DNA from: Prescottella defluvii
GTDB lineage: Bacteria; Actinomycetota; Actinomycetes; Mycobacteriales; Mycobacteriaceae
Reading direction: 5' to 3'
Length of the DNA: 64,000 bases
Assembly (NCBI RefSeq): GCF_000738775.1
Contig: NZ_JPOC01000036.1
Location: 17,999-81,998 of the forward strand
Position numbers and translations under genes: made by a program. The notes below the pieces were generated by a model. That model searched no databases. It saw only the letters and a list, made by a program, of their open reading frames with translations, and had not been told where the DNA came from. Shown here one piece after another: positions 7,953 through 19,039 of the stretch; position 1 is the stretch's first letter, and every line of letters starts with the position of its first letter.

Positions 7953-9128
7953 CTAGGCGAGCGGCGCGCTCGGGATTTGCGCCCTGACCTCGAATCCGCC
8001 GTCGTCCCGCACGAGGGTGTCGAGGGTGCCACCGATCGCGGCCGCGCGTTCGCGCATGCCGGCGATGCCGCTGCCACCCGACGACTCCGGCGGTCGGGCA
8101 GCCTGCGAGGCAGGACCGTTGTGCACCACGATCGAGGTGACGGTCGGTCCGTACTCGACCGCCACCGTCACCGGTGCGCCCGGGCAGTGCCGGGCGGCAT
8201 TGGACAGCGACTCCTGCAGGATCCGGTACACCGTCAGTCCCGCGATCTCCGACAGCGCCGCCGGATCGCCGGTGACGTTCCACGACAACGAGATCCCCGC
8301 CCGCCGGGTGCCGTCGAGCAACTCCCGGATCTCGCCGACGCCGGGCTGGGGTGCCCGATCGATCGTCTCGGCGTCGCTGCGCAGCACGCCCAGCAGACCG
8401 CGGATCTCGTTGAGCGCCTCCCGCGCGGTGGCGCCGATGGACTCGAACTCGGCTTTCGCCTCGTCGGACACCGACGCGATCCGGTACGGCGCGCTCTGCG
8501 CCTGCACGACGACCATCGACATGTGGTGGGCCACGACGTCGTGCAGGTCACGGGCGATGCGCGCCTTCTCCTCGAGGATCGCCCGGCGCGCCCGTTCCAG
8601 TTCACCGGCCTCCTCCTCGGCGGCCAACTGGCGGCGGGAGAGCACCAGCCAGCGGATCAGGAGACCGAAGACGACCAGCGCGCTGAGCCCCACCGCCCAG
8701 CCGATGCCGTCGTCGCCCGGGGTGTTCGCGAAGAACAGCAGCACCGTCGAGATCCACGCCACCGCGACGGTGGGCAGAGCGGCGACGAGACTCACCGCCA
8801 ACAGCAGCGTCATGATCACGATGATGTGCACGACCTGCCAGGGGTAGACGTACCCCGAGTCCGGGACGAGATCGAACACCCACGGGATCACGAGCGCCGA
8901 CACCGCCGACACCGCCCATCCGAGAGCCGGATTGGAACGGACGAAGAGGAACGGCCACGCGGCGAGCGCCGCGATGATCGGCTGCACGGGCGGCGGCACC
9001 TGATGGGTGAGGTGCAGCGTCGGCCAGGCCACCGCGAACAGGATCACGGTGACGAGACCGATGACGACGTTCACCCCGTGCCCGCGCAACCGGTTCGTCG
9101 CGCCACGGACCACTCTCGTTCCACTCAC
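7953..9128 (-). CDS. Sensor histidine kinase, HPK7 (NarX/DesK-like) family
   Basis: A 391-residue membrane kinase. Residues 18-165 contain about six hydrophobic segments and no sizeable extracellular loop, which suggests membrane or small-molecule sensing. The dimerisation/phosphoacceptor motif ARIARDLHDVVAHHM contains H196. The HATPase_c domain has the N-box VYRILQESLSNAARH and a GGSGIAGMRERAAAIGG G-box. The start is a GTG at 9128. It is the first gene of the pair with the downstream response regulator and is transcribed away from the phospholipase gene, with 168 nt between the starts. The signal is unknown. Confidence 0.93.
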   Translation of the reverse strand: MSGTRVVRGATNRLRGHGVNVVIGLVTVILFAVAWPTLHLTHQVPPPVQPIIAALAAWPFLFVRSNPALGWAVSAVSALVIPWVFDLVPDSGYVYPWQVVHIIVIMTLLLAVSLVAALPTVAVAWISTVLLFFANTPGDDGIGWAVGLSALVVFGLLIRWLVLSRRQLAAEEEAGELERARRAILEEKARIARDLHDVVAHHMSMVVVQAQSAPYRIASVSDEAKAEFESIGATAREALNEIRGLLGVLRSDAETIDRAPQPGVGEIRELLDGTRRAGISLSWNVTGDPAALSEIAGLTVYRILQESLSNAARHCPGAPVTVAVEYGPTVTSIVVHNGPASQAARPPESSGGSGIAGMRERAAAIGGTLDTLVRDDGGFEVRAQIPSAPLA

Positions 9129-9296
9129 AGGTTCCGACTCTAGGAACTCCGGTCTCGTCGAGCCTCATACCTGAGGGTGAGATCGGCGTGGCTCCGAAGT
9201 ACGAGCGACGCCGCACCGATCCCGCTCGGGCACTGCACACGATCCCCACCGCCGGGTGATGCCCCAGCGTACGACCCATTTCTAGCGTCGTTTGGC

Positions 9297-9917
9297 ATGC
9301 GAACCAGAATCTGGGCCGGCGCGGTCCTGGCCGCCACCTCGATCGTGACCGCCGCCTCGTACGCACCCGCAGCCGACGCGGACACCCCGTTGCGAGAGAA
9401 CGTCGTCGCTGCCCGGGCCGTCACCGCCCTGACCACCCTGACCGCCGACGACCGGTCACCGGACGTGGTGCCGCGCGATTTCGACGAGGTGATGGGCTAT
9501 CGACCCACCGTCGAGAACGGGATGCTCGTCAATCCGGACGGGGCGTGCTCGTCGCCGGTGCCGCTGCCGTCCGAGTTCGACACGGCATGCAAGTCGCACG
9601 ACTTCGGCTACGACCTGCTGCGGTACGCCCACCTGGGCGGCGGCGACCTCGGACCGTGGGCGCGCACCGAGATCGATGCCCAACTGGACCGGCGCCTGCA
9701 CGACGCGTGCGATGCCCGGATCCGGGACCGCGCACAGTGTTTCGTGATGGCAGACACCGCCGCGACCGCGGTCGGATGGAACTCGCGGAGGCAGGGCTAC
9801 GGCACCCCCGTCGACGAACCCTGGATCCGGTACGCCCTCGGCGGCTCCCTCACCGTCGCGGGGATGCTGGCCTCCGCGTTCGTGATCCGCCGGGTCCGGT
9901 CCCGGGGTGCGGCATGA
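9297..9917 (+). CDS. Secreted phospholipase A2-like protein with C-terminal membrane anchor
   Basis: A 206-residue exported protein. Residues 1-27 form a signal peptide (MRTRIWAGAVLAATSIVTAA, APAADA cleavage region). Residues 82-112 hold the prokaryotic PLA2 catalytic core DTACKSHDFGYDLLRY, with H101 and D102 as the expected dyad, and paired cysteines around it (CSS, CKS, CDAR, CFV). A hydrophobic segment near 180-198 (YALGGSLTVAGMLASAFVI) followed by arginines would anchor it to the membrane. The ATG at 9297 gives a proper signal peptide. Its stop overlaps the start of the next hydrolase gene (ATGA), implying translational coupling. Confidence 0.82.
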   Translation: MRTRIWAGAVLAATSIVTAASYAPAADADTPLRENVVAARAVTALTTLTADDRSPDVVPRDFDEVMGYRPTVENGMLVNPDGACSSPVPLPSEFDTACKSHDFGYDLLRYAHLGGGDLGPWARTEIDAQLDRRLHDACDARIRDRAQCFVMADTAATAVGWNSRRQGYGTPVDEPWIRYALGGSLTVAGMLASAFVIRRVRSRGAA

Positions 9918-11266
9918 GCGTCGCCGCGGGCACCCGGGCCGTCACCTCGGGCGCCCTGACGCTTCCCCGTGTGAGCACGACGCTGGCGCTGTCCGGAGGA
10001 GCCGTCGCAGCGCTCGCCCCGTCCCTGCTGCCCCGCGGACCCGTCCCCCAGGGTGTCCTGACCGGGGCACTGGCGGCGCTGGCCTGGGGCGCCGTGTCGG
10101 TGATGCGCCGGTTCAGGCGTTCGAGCGCGGTGGAACGTCACCGGGACGGCCGCGTCGTCGCGTTGGTGCTCGGCGTCGTCGCACTCGTCTGGTCGGTCGC
10201 GACCGCGAATCGCTGGCAGAACGCGGTGCGGGCGGCGATGGGTGCGCCGACGGTCGGTGCCGGGCACTGGGCGGAGGTGGCGTTCTGGGCGAGCGGGACG
10301 TGCCTGGCACTGTTCGGGGTAATCCGTGGAACCTGCAGCGTCGCAAGCCGTCTCGGACCGGTACGAGCGGTCGCACTGTCGCTCGTGGCGGGATCGGTTC
10401 TCGTTGCTGCCGCCGCTCCCGCCACGGCCTCCGCTGCGTCGCAGCACTTCCGGAGCACGAGCGCACGGATCGACCCGACACTGGCACCCGGTGATCCTCG
10501 GTCACTCGTCCCCTGGTCGAGCCTGGGCGCGGAAGGGCGCCGATTCGTCGCCGGAGTGTCCGATCCGCGCAGTGTCCGAACCTATGTCGGCCTCGACTCG
10601 GCCCCGACCGTGACCGCGCGAGCCCGGCTCGCGGTCGCCGAGATGGATCGTGCGGGGGCCTTCCTCCGGTCCCGGGTGGTCGTCGCGGTCCCCACCGGTT
10701 CGGGGTGGATCGACGGCGAGGCCGCCCGCGGGCTCGAACGCCGCTTCGCCGGCGATGTCGCGACAGTCGGCCTGCAGTACTCGTATGCACCGAGTTGGGC
10801 GACGTTCCTGTTCGGTCGGGCCGACGCCGAGGAATCGGCGCGCGCACTGTTCACGGCCGTGTCGGAGCGGATCGGGCAGTTGCCCGCGGCGGAGCGCCCG
10901 GCACTGCACGTGTACGGGCAGAGTCTGGGGTCGGTGGGCGGCAGCGCTATCTTCGACGACGCCGCGGACCGGCAGGCACGCACGTGCAGCGTCCTGTGGG
11001 CCGGGCCCCCGGCCGGAGCCGTCCGAACCGACGACGCGACGGTGCTGGCGAACAGTTCCGATCCGGTGGTGTGGTGGTCGCCCTCGCTGCTCGCCCGAGC
11101 ACCCGACCTCCACCGGGTACGCATCGATGCACCTGTGCCACAATGGATTCCCGGCATCAGCTTCCTCCAGACCAGCGTGGACATGCTGTTCGCGCTCGAC
11201 GCCCCCGCCGGGCACGGGCACCGGTACGGCGACGATCAGGGCCTGCGGATGCCGGACTGCCCCTGA
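9914..11266 (+). CDS. Membrane alpha/beta-hydrolase (Abhydrolase_9 type)
   Basis: A 450-residue protein. The N-terminal 175 residues contain several membrane helices (TTLALSGGAVAALAPSLLP, VLTGALAALAWGAVSV, VVALVLGVVALVWSVATA, AVALSLVAGSVLVAAAAPATASA). The soluble part carries the nucleophile elbow in HVYGQSLGSVGGSAIF (G-Q-S-L-G), then WAGPPAGAV and SSDPVVWWSP. This matches the alpha/beta-hydrolase family with an N-terminal membrane domain common in actinobacteria. It overlaps the upstream PLA2-like gene by 4 nt, so the two probably act together on membrane lipids. The substrate is not known. Confidence 0.82.
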   Translation: MSVAAGTRAVTSGALTLPRVSTTLALSGGAVAALAPSLLPRGPVPQGVLTGALAALAWGAVSVMRRFRRSSAVERHRDGRVVALVLGVVALVWSVATANRWQNAVRAAMGAPTVGAGHWAEVAFWASGTCLALFGVIRGTCSVASRLGPVRAVALSLVAGSVLVAAAAPATASAASQHFRSTSARIDPTLAPGDPRSLVPWSSLGAEGRRFVAGVSDPRSVRTYVGLDSAPTVTARARLAVAEMDRAGAFLRSRVVVAVPTGSGWIDGEAARGLERRFAGDVATVGLQYSYAPSWATFLFGRADAEESARALFTAVSERIGQLPAAERPALHVYGQSLGSVGGSAIFDDAADRQARTCSVLWAGPPAGAVRTDDATVLANSSDPVVWWSPSLLARAPDLHRVRIDAPVPQWIPGISFLQTSVDMLFALDAPAGHGHRYGDDQGLRMPDCP

Positions 11267-11310
11267 TCGGAAGCGTCCCGCGACCGCCGGTGTGCGCCTA
11301 CCGTGGACCC

Positions 11311-11838
11311 ATGACGGGACAGAGGGAGACGGACGCCGCCCGCGAGATCCTGCGGGACAACTTCGAGCGCATCCGGGAGTCGGTGGTCGAGGTGTGCACC
11401 GACCTGACACCCGAGATGTCCGACTACCGCCCCGGCCCGCGGGCCAACTCGATCGCCTGGCTGATCTGGCACCTTACCCGCGTCCAGGACGATCACGTGA
11501 GTGACGCGGCGGACGTGGAGCAGGCCTGGACGTCCCGCGGTTGGCGGGAGCGGTTCGATCTCCCGTTCCCCGCCGGTGACATCGGATACGGGCACAGCAG
11601 CACCGACGTCGGTCACGTGCACGCCGACGCCCGGTTGCTCGCCGACTACCACGGCGATGTCCACCTGGCGACACTCGAGTACATCGACGAGCTCACCGCC
11701 GACGAACTCGACCGGATCGTGGACCGGCGGTGGGATCCGCCGGTCACGGTCTCGGTGCGTCTCGTCAGCGTGATCGGCGACTGCCTGCAGCATCTGGGGC
11801 AGGCTTCGTACGTGCGGGGGTTGTTCGCGGCGCGGTGA
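11311..11838 (+). CDS. DinB/DUF664 family protein
   Basis: A 175-residue four-helix-bundle protein of the DinB superfamily, many members of which are metal- and mycothiol-dependent enzymes. The metal-ligand pattern is visible: WLIWHLTRVQDDH supplies two His about 9 residues apart, and the C-terminal CLQHLGQASYVRGL supplies the third. N-terminal Asp/Glu-rich helices precede this. The ATG at 11311 was chosen. It lies 44 nt after the hydrolase gene and may be read from the same transcript. The reaction is unknown. Confidence 0.82.
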   Translation: MTGQRETDAAREILRDNFERIRESVVEVCTDLTPEMSDYRPGPRANSIAWLIWHLTRVQDDHVSDAADVEQAWTSRGWRERFDLPFPAGDIGYGHSSTDVGHVHADARLLADYHGDVHLATLEYIDELTADELDRIVDRRWDPPVTVSVRLVSVIGDCLQHLGQASYVRGLFAAR

Positions 11839-11844
11839 TCCGGT

Positions 11845-12200
11845 CGTCGAAGCGTCGCTCGACACCGGCATCGGCCTCGACCGCGCACCCCGGTTGCTCG
11901 ACGAGCCACTCGATCAGCCCGGCGATGCGCCGGGCCTGCGACTCGAGCATGTACACGATCGAGCCCGAACCGAGGTTCGTGTTGGGCCCGTACATCGACG
12001 ACGGTGCCGTCGGCCGTCCGCACCGACCACCGGTTGGTGCGCTCGTCGAACTCCGCCCCGATGACCGTGACCCCGAACCGGATCAGCGGGCGCAGACGGC
12101 ACATCGCACGCGGCGCCCGGGTAGGTGTTGTCCCGCCAAACCCCGCCGACATCGTCGCCCTGTTCGAGGATCGTGATCGACGGCTGCCCCACTTCGGCCC
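11845..12200 (-). pseudogene. Remnant of a flavin-containing (Baeyer-Villiger-type) monooxygenase
   Basis: Three recognisable pieces lie on the minus strand in different frames. The N-terminal piece (around 12075-12183) reads [20 protein letters not shown] then GAACDVPS, the FAD-domain signature after a lost start. A second piece (about 12005-12110) reads [18 protein letters not shown]. The C-terminal piece (about 11850-12003) reads [19 protein letters not shown], typical of the end of these ~500-residue enzymes. The middle NADPH-binding half is missing and at least two frame changes occur. The remnant sits between the DinB gene and gatA. Boundaries are approximate. Confidence 0.75.
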
Positions 12201-12253
12201 TCCTGCCATCGGTTCCGGTCTGCTGCCCCGCAGCCAGGTCCCGGCAGAACGCG

Positions 12254-12290
12254 CGACAGCCCGGATCCGATGTCCGGATCCGGGCTGTCG
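12254..12290 (-). terminator. Terminator-like hairpin after gatA
   Basis: Perfect 15-bp stem CGACAGCCCGGATCC/GGATCCGGGCTGTCG with a 7-nt loop, 21 nt beyond the gatA stop codon. There is no clear U-run, as is usual in high-GC actinobacteria. Confidence 0.7.
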
Positions 12291-12310
12291 ACACGCGTGG
12301 GTCGAGCGGG

Positions 12311-13795
12311 TTACGCGACGGGCGACGCGATCGGCCCGCGGGCCGCCTCGTAGGCCGCGCCGACGCGGTACAGGCGCTCGTCGGCCAGGGCCGGCGCCAT
12401 GATCTGCAGGCCGACGGGCAGACCGTCGTCCGCGGACACACCCGACGGCACCGACATCGCGCAGTGCCCGGCCAGGTTGGTCGGCAGCGTGCACAGGTCG
12501 GACAGGTACATCGCCAGCGGGTCGTCGACTTTCTCGCCGAGCTTCCACGGCGTGAACGGGCTGGTCGGCGAGACCAGGACGTCGACCTTCTCGTACGCGG
12601 CATCGAAGTCGCGCGCGATCAGCGTGCGGACCTTGAGGGCCGCACCGTAGTAGGCGTCGTAGTAGCCCGACGACAGCGCGTAGGTGCCGATCATGATGCG
12701 GCGCTTGACTTCCTTGCCGAAGCCCGCGGCGCGGGTCGCGGCCATGACCTGGTCCGCGCTCATGTCGCCCTCGTCGACCCGCATGCCGTACCGCATGGCG
12801 TCGAAGCGCGCGAGGTTGGACGACACCTCACTCGGCAGCACCAGGTAGTACGACGCGAGCGCATGCTCGAAGCTGGGGCACGAGACCTCGACGACCTCGG
12901 CACCGAGCGCCGTCAACTGCGCGACCGCGGCGTCGAACGACGAGATGACGCCCGGCTGGTAGCTGTCGGAGTGCAGTTCCTTCACGACGCCGACGCGAAC
13001 GCCCTTCAGGTCGCCGGTCGCGCCCTGGCGGGCCGCCTCGACGACGGGACGAACCGGCTCGTTCAGTGACGTGGAGTCACGCGGGTCGTAGCCGGCGATC
13101 ACCTCGTGCAGCAGCGCGGTGTCGAGGACGGTGCGACCGCACGGGCCGCCCTGGTCGAGCGACGACGCGCACGCGACGAGACCGAAGCGCGAGACGGTGC
13201 CGTACGTGGGCTTGGTGCCGACGGTCGCGGTGACCGCGGCGGGCTGCCGGATCGAGCCGCCGGTGTCGGTGCCGATCGCGAGCGGAGCCTGGTACGACGC
13301 GAGCGCCGCCGCCGAGCCGCCACCCGAACCACCCGGAATGCGCGTGGTGTCCCACGGGTTCCGGGTCGGGCCGTACGCCGAGTTCTCGGTGGACGAACCC
13401 ATCGCGAACTCGTCCATGTTGGTCTTGCCCAGGATCGGGATCCCGGCCTCGCGCAGCTTGGTGGTGAGCGTCGCGTCGTACGGCGACACCCAGCCCTCGA
13501 GGATCTTCGACGCGCACGTGGTGGGCATGTCGGTGGTGGTGAAGACGTCCTTGAGTGCGATCGGCACACCCGCCAGCGCCGACGATGGCGCCTCACCGGC
13601 GGCGAGTGCGGAGTCGACCTCCTTGGCCGCGACGAGCGCCTGCTCCCCCGCGACGTGCAGGAAGGCGTGCAGTTCACCGTCGACCTGACCGATCCGGTCC
13701 AGGTGCGCCTGCGTGGCCTCCACCGACGAGATCTCGCGCGAGTGGATCTTCGACGCCAGATCGGAGGCGTCGAGACGAGTCAGATCGGTGCTCAT
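12311..13795 (-). CDS. gatA: Aspartyl/glutamyl-tRNA amidotransferase subunit A
   Basis: GatA (494 residues) releases ammonia from glutamine or asparagine for the GatCAB transamidation reaction. It is an amidase-signature enzyme with the Ser-cisSer-Lys triad at K82 (VPIALKD), S157 ([11 protein letters not shown]) and S181 ([11 protein letters not shown]). Length and motifs are normal for the family. Its start overlaps the gatC stop by 4 nt (ATGA), the usual gatCA coupling. A strong hairpin follows the gene. Confidence 0.97.
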   Translation of the reverse strand: MSTDLTRLDASDLASKIHSREISSVEATQAHLDRIGQVDGELHAFLHVAGEQALVAAKEVDSALAAGEAPSSALAGVPIALKDVFTTTDMPTTCASKILEGWVSPYDATLTTKLREAGIPILGKTNMDEFAMGSSTENSAYGPTRNPWDTTRIPGGSGGGSAAALASYQAPLAIGTDTGGSIRQPAAVTATVGTKPTYGTVSRFGLVACASSLDQGGPCGRTVLDTALLHEVIAGYDPRDSTSLNEPVRPVVEAARQGATGDLKGVRVGVVKELHSDSYQPGVISSFDAAVAQLTALGAEVVEVSCPSFEHALASYYLVLPSEVSSNLARFDAMRYGMRVDEGDMSADQVMAATRAAGFGKEVKRRIMIGTYALSSGYYDAYYGAALKVRTLIARDFDAAYEKVDVLVSPTSPFTPWKLGEKVDDPLAMYLSDLCTLPTNLAGHCAMSVPSGVSADDGLPVGLQIMAPALADERLYRVGAAYEAARGPIASPVA

Positions 13796-14091
13796 TCGCC
13801 CTCTCCCAGAATCTGCGGAACGGCGAACCGATCCTGTTCGACGGCCGGCGCACCCGACAGTGCCTGCTCGGGCGTGAGGCCCGGCACGATGACGTCCGGC
13901 CGCGTCACGTTCGCGATCGGGTTGGGGTTCGCGGTGGGCGGGACATCATCTGCCGCGACCTCGGACACCGCCTTCACGTGGCTGAGAATCGAATCCAGCT
14001 GACCGGCGAACTCGTCGAGTTCCGCGTCGGTCAGGGCAAGCCGGGACAGCCGGGCGAGGTGTGCGACCTCGTCACGGGAGATGGCAGGCAC
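13792..14091 (-). CDS. gatC: Aspartyl/glutamyl-tRNA amidotransferase subunit C
   Basis: A 99-residue structural subunit that wraps GatA and GatB together. The conserved beginning [25 protein letters not shown] and the [11 protein letters not shown] helix are diagnostic, and the C-terminus carries the [17 protein letters not shown] belt segment. The start is GTG at 14091, preceded by a GAAAGGGGT Shine-Dalgarno. It is the first gene of gatCA and is divergent from the ACT-domain gene. Confidence 0.95.
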   Translation of the reverse strand: MPAISRDEVAHLARLSRLALTDAELDEFAGQLDSILSHVKAVSEVAADDVPPTANPNPIANVTRPDVIVPGLTPEQALSGAPAVEQDRFAVPQILGEGE

Positions 14092-14304
14092 CTTCGGTGA
14101 CCCCTTTCAGGTCGAAGTGAACGTTCCCGACCAGCCTAGAGCGTGGCCGGATCGGTCGTGCAGCCCGTCACCCCAGCGGCCGCCAGCGCGGGGTGAAAGG
14201 ATAGGTGGCGGCGGGGGTGCGCATCGTGTCCTTTTCATCGGCTCCATCGGCACCGCCCCGTCCTCGGTATCGGACCCGGCACCGAACGAACGGAAAGGCA
14301 GCAC

Positions 14305-14955
14305 GTGTCCTACCTGCTCCGCGTCCAACTCCCCGACCGACCCGGCAGCCTCGGCGCCCTCGCCGTCGCCCTCGGCTCCGCGGGAGCGGACATCCTGTCG
14401 CTCGACGTCGTCGAACGGGGATCGGGATTCGCCGTCGACGACCTCGTGGTCGACGTTGCGGCCGGTTCACTGCCGGACACCCTCATCACCGCGGCCGAGA
14501 GGCTCCCCGACGTCCGGGTCGACTCCATCCGCCCGTACGCCGGCATCCTCGATACCCACCGCGAGCTGGAGTTGATCGACCACGTCGCCACCGCGCACTC
14601 CGACCGACTGCAGGTCCTCGTCGACGGGGCGCCGCGGGTGCTGCGCGTCGGCTGGTCCACCGTCATGGACATCGGTCCGCACGGGTCGTTCCGCGTCGTC
14701 GGGAGCCCTGGTGCACCCGAGACCCACGCCGGTGACGCACCCTGGATGCCGCTGCGGGAGGCCACCGTCCTCGACGGCACCGACGAATGGGTTCCGCAGG
14801 TGTGGCGCGACATGGACACCACCCTCGCGGCCGCCCCGCTCGGTGACACCGGTCGGGTACTGCTGCTCGGACGCCCCGGCGGGCCGGAGTTCCGCCCGTC
14901 GGAGGTGGCGCGACTGGGCTACCTCGCCGGGATCGTCGCCACCGTCCTGCGCTGA
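14305..14955 (+). CDS. ACT-domain protein (Rv3013-like)
   Basis: A 216-residue protein with an N-terminal ACT domain (SYLLRVQLPDRPGSLGALAVALGSAGADILSLDVVERG), a small-molecule, often amino-acid, sensing fold. The C-terminal half is unrecognised. Mycobacterial Rv3013 lies at the same place between gatC and ligA. The GTG at 14305 has a good Shine-Dalgarno (GGAAAGG at 14291-14297). It is divergent from gatC, with 213 nt between starts. No enzymatic domain is fused, so a regulatory or ligand-binding role is likely but unproven. Confidence 0.85.
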   Translation: MSYLLRVQLPDRPGSLGALAVALGSAGADILSLDVVERGSGFAVDDLVVDVAAGSLPDTLITAAERLPDVRVDSIRPYAGILDTHRELELIDHVATAHSDRLQVLVDGAPRVLRVGWSTVMDIGPHGSFRVVGSPGAPETHAGDAPWMPLREATVLDGTDEWVPQVWRDMDTTLAAAPLGDTGRVLLLGRPGGPEFRPSEVARLGYLAGIVATVLR

Positions 14956-14964
14956 CGGCTGACG

Positions 14965-15453
14965 TCAGACCAGTTCGCGCACCAGCGCGGTCAACTCGAT
15001 CCCGGGAATCGGCGCCCAGTTGCGCTCGGGCGCCGGGACGAAACCGTTGCGGTCGTAGATGCGTCGCGCGTCGACCATGTCGGGCTGCGTCGAGATGACG
15101 ACCGCATGGTCGCCGCGGTCGTACGCGACGTCGAGCACGTGGCGCACCAGTGCCGAGCCGACGCCCTTGCCGCGTGCGGACTGCGCGACCGCGAGCATGC
15201 GGAACTCGAGTTCCCCCTTCTCGGCGACGTCCGCGAAGGGGGACTCCGGTTCGGCGATGGTCACCGATCCGACGATCTCACCGTCGACCAACGCGACCAC
15301 GACATCGGCCTGGTCGGCCCGGGTCGCGGTGTCGCGCAGTCGCTCCGCGTACATGTCGCTGTCCGATACGAAACCACCGTCGATGTAGACGTCGGCTGTG
15401 AGTTCGCCGACGGTGTCGTAGTCGGCGGGGGTGACGGGCCGGATATCGATCAT
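14965..15453 (-). CDS. GNAT family N-acetyltransferase
   Basis: A 162-residue GNAT enzyme. The acetyl-CoA binding motif A is LAVAQSARGKGVGSALVRHVLDVA (Q/R-x-x-G-x-G/A), and the C-terminal strand segment is MVDARRIYDRNGFVPAPERNW. The acceptor is not identifiable. It is convergent with the ACT gene (10 nt between stops) and has a 340-nt gap on its upstream side that could hold its promoter. A lineage addition relative to the mycobacterial block. Confidence 0.88.
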   Translation of the reverse strand: MIDIRPVTPADYDTVGELTADVYIDGGFVSDSDMYAERLRDTATRADQADVVVALVDGEIVGSVTIAEPESPFADVAEKGELEFRMLAVAQSARGKGVGSALVRHVLDVAYDRGDHAVVISTQPDMVDARRIYDRNGFVPAPERNWAPIPGIELTALVRELV

Positions 15454-15737
15454 GGCGTCACTATGTCAGCCGCAACCCGCCGTCAGAAAACCGATTCAGA
15501 TGCCCCGACCGGCGCGGATGAGACACGCACCACATTCGAGACGCCGTGCGATCGGCGCCGCTGCCGCCCGCGTCGCCGCCGCACCGCGGTGCATGCAGCC
15601 GCCCCCGAACTGTTCCGACCAGCATCGATGGCACGAAGTTCGCTGTGCGCACACTCGACGGTCCGGCACGGATTTCCGACCATCGGAAATCCTCCGAAAA
15701 CGACACCATGTCGTAGCGTGGCGTTCGTCACGTAGAC
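15454..15737. other. Intergenic gap with no gene recognised
   Basis: Upstream of the GNAT gene and beyond the ligA terminator. No frame has coding character or family motifs. A perfect short palindrome (15670-15692) and the ligA hairpin (15738-15780) are the only structures seen. Confidence 0.6.
15670..15692. promoter_or_regulatory. Perfect 23-nt palindrome, possible operator
   Basis: GGATTTCCGA-CCA-TCGGAAATCC: 10-nt perfect arms with a 3-nt centre, in the gap upstream of the GNAT gene and downstream of ligA. The short loop also suits a small hairpin. No regulator is assigned. Confidence 0.4.
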
Positions 15738-15780
15738 AAGCGCGGCGCGACAGTGTGAATGTTCCTGTCGCGCTGCGCTT
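15738..15780 (-). terminator. Terminator-like hairpin after ligA
   Basis: A 16-bp stem AAGCGCGGCGCGACAG/CTGTCGCGCTGCGCTT with one G-T mismatch and an 11-nt loop, ending 14 nt beyond the ligA stop. Confidence 0.7.
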
Positions 15781-15793
15781 CTGCCGCGAAACG

Positions 15794-17908
<2,115 letters not shown>

Positions 17909-18007
17909 TTATCGCAGCCAGCTGACAGATTCCGCCGCCGCAACAGCGGTCGCCGAACGGGAACAGAGGTACCGGCCGGGACCGGAAAACGTGTCGTGAA
18001 CTCCCGT

Positions 18008-19039
18008 TCAGGCCATCGCGGACGGGTCGGCACCGTCGGCGAACGCGCGGGTCAGCTCGTTCGCCGACCGCAGCGCCGTGCGCGCCCAGTCGGCGCCCGC
18101 ACCGGCCAACCCGCACTCGGGTGTCACCGTGACCCGCGACGCCAGCAACTCCCGGGAGAACCCGAGACGATCGAACAGCCGGGTGGCCGGCTCGGCCAGG
18201 TCCCGCCAGCCCGGGGTGCGCTCGGGTGCAGCGGTCGACACCAGGCCCAGCGCGAGGTCGACACCGGCGTCGAGCAGTTCCCCGATGCCGTCGAGGTCGG
18301 CGGTGCGCAGCGTGCTCACGTCGAGGCCCACCATCGACGCACCACTGCGGCGGAGCAACCCGAGCGGGGCGTCGGCGGCGCAGCAGTGCACCAGCACGGG
18401 CGCCCCGATCCGCTCGATCGCCAGTTGCAGCAGGTGGAGGGCCTCGGGCTCGGGCAGCGCGCGCGGGGTCTGCAGGATCGACACCCCCGACAGCGAGCCC
18501 GCGAGCACCGCGGGCAGTCCGGGCTCGTCGAGCTGGACCACCACCGGGGAACCGAGGCGCCGCTCGGCATCCGCGACGTGGGCCGCGACGCCCTCGGCGA
18601 GCGACTCGGTGAGATCACGCAACGCCCCCGGATCGGTGAGCACCCGGTGCCCACCGAACAGTTCCAGTTGCGACGCGAGCGTCAGCGGGCCGACGGCCTG
18701 CACCTTCACCGGCTGGTCGGTGCCCCGACGTCCCGCGAGCTCCCAGGATTCCTCGAACGCGTCGAGATCGCGGGCCAGCAGATCGCGGGCGGTACGGGTG
18801 GCCGCTCCGACCCGCTGGGTCAGCCGGTAGCCGGTGGTGGAGGTGTCGAGCGGGATGTCGATCAGCAGCGCCGCGGCGCGGCCGACCATGTCGGCGCCGA
18901 GCCCGCGCGCCGGCAACTCCACGAGATGCGGCAGCGCTGCGAGTTCACCGACCACGATCTCCGCGGCCGCCCGCGGATCGGTGCCGGGCCACGAGCCGAC
19001 GCCCGTCGCGACGCCGACGGGAATGCGGGCCGCCGTCAC
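18008..19039 (-). CDS. MetE-like (cobalamin-independent methionine synthase C-terminal) family protein, Rv3015c-like
   Basis: A 343-residue TIM-barrel protein related to the C-terminal catalytic half of MetE. Visible segments: [15 protein letters not shown] at the start, [31 protein letters not shown] (the MetE-like QIDEPAL motif), [11 protein letters not shown] and the final [12 protein letters not shown], which has the MetE zinc-site Cys context. It is too short to be a full methionine synthase and lacks the N-terminal half, so the reaction is open. The GTG at 19039 overlaps the mnmA stop (GTGA), giving tight coupling with the tRNA-thiolation gene. Confidence 0.85.
   Translation of the reverse strand: MTAARIPVGVATGVGSWPGTDPRAAAEIVVGELAALPHLVELPARGLGADMVGRAAALLIDIPLDTSTTGYRLTQRVGAATRTARDLLARDLDAFEESWELAGRRGTDQPVKVQAVGPLTLASQLELFGGHRVLTDPGALRDLTESLAEGVAAHVADAERRLGSPVVVQLDEPGLPAVLAGSLSGVSILQTPRALPEPEALHLLQLAIERIGAPVLVHCCAADAPLGLLRRSGASMVGLDVSTLRTADLDGIGELLDAGVDLALGLVSTAAPERTPGWRDLAEPATRLFDRLGFSRELLASRVTVTPECGLAGAGADWARTALRSANELTRAFADGADPSAMA

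Noticed and set aside
7281..9128. Two-component system as DosR/DosS
   Set aside because: The kinase has six membrane helices and no GAF haem domains, so it is not DosS-like despite the NarL-type regulator.
7245..9143. 632-codon open frame opposite the two-component system genes
   Set aside because: The minus strand carries unmistakable receiver, LuxR and HATPase motifs; the plus-strand frame is a composition artefact.
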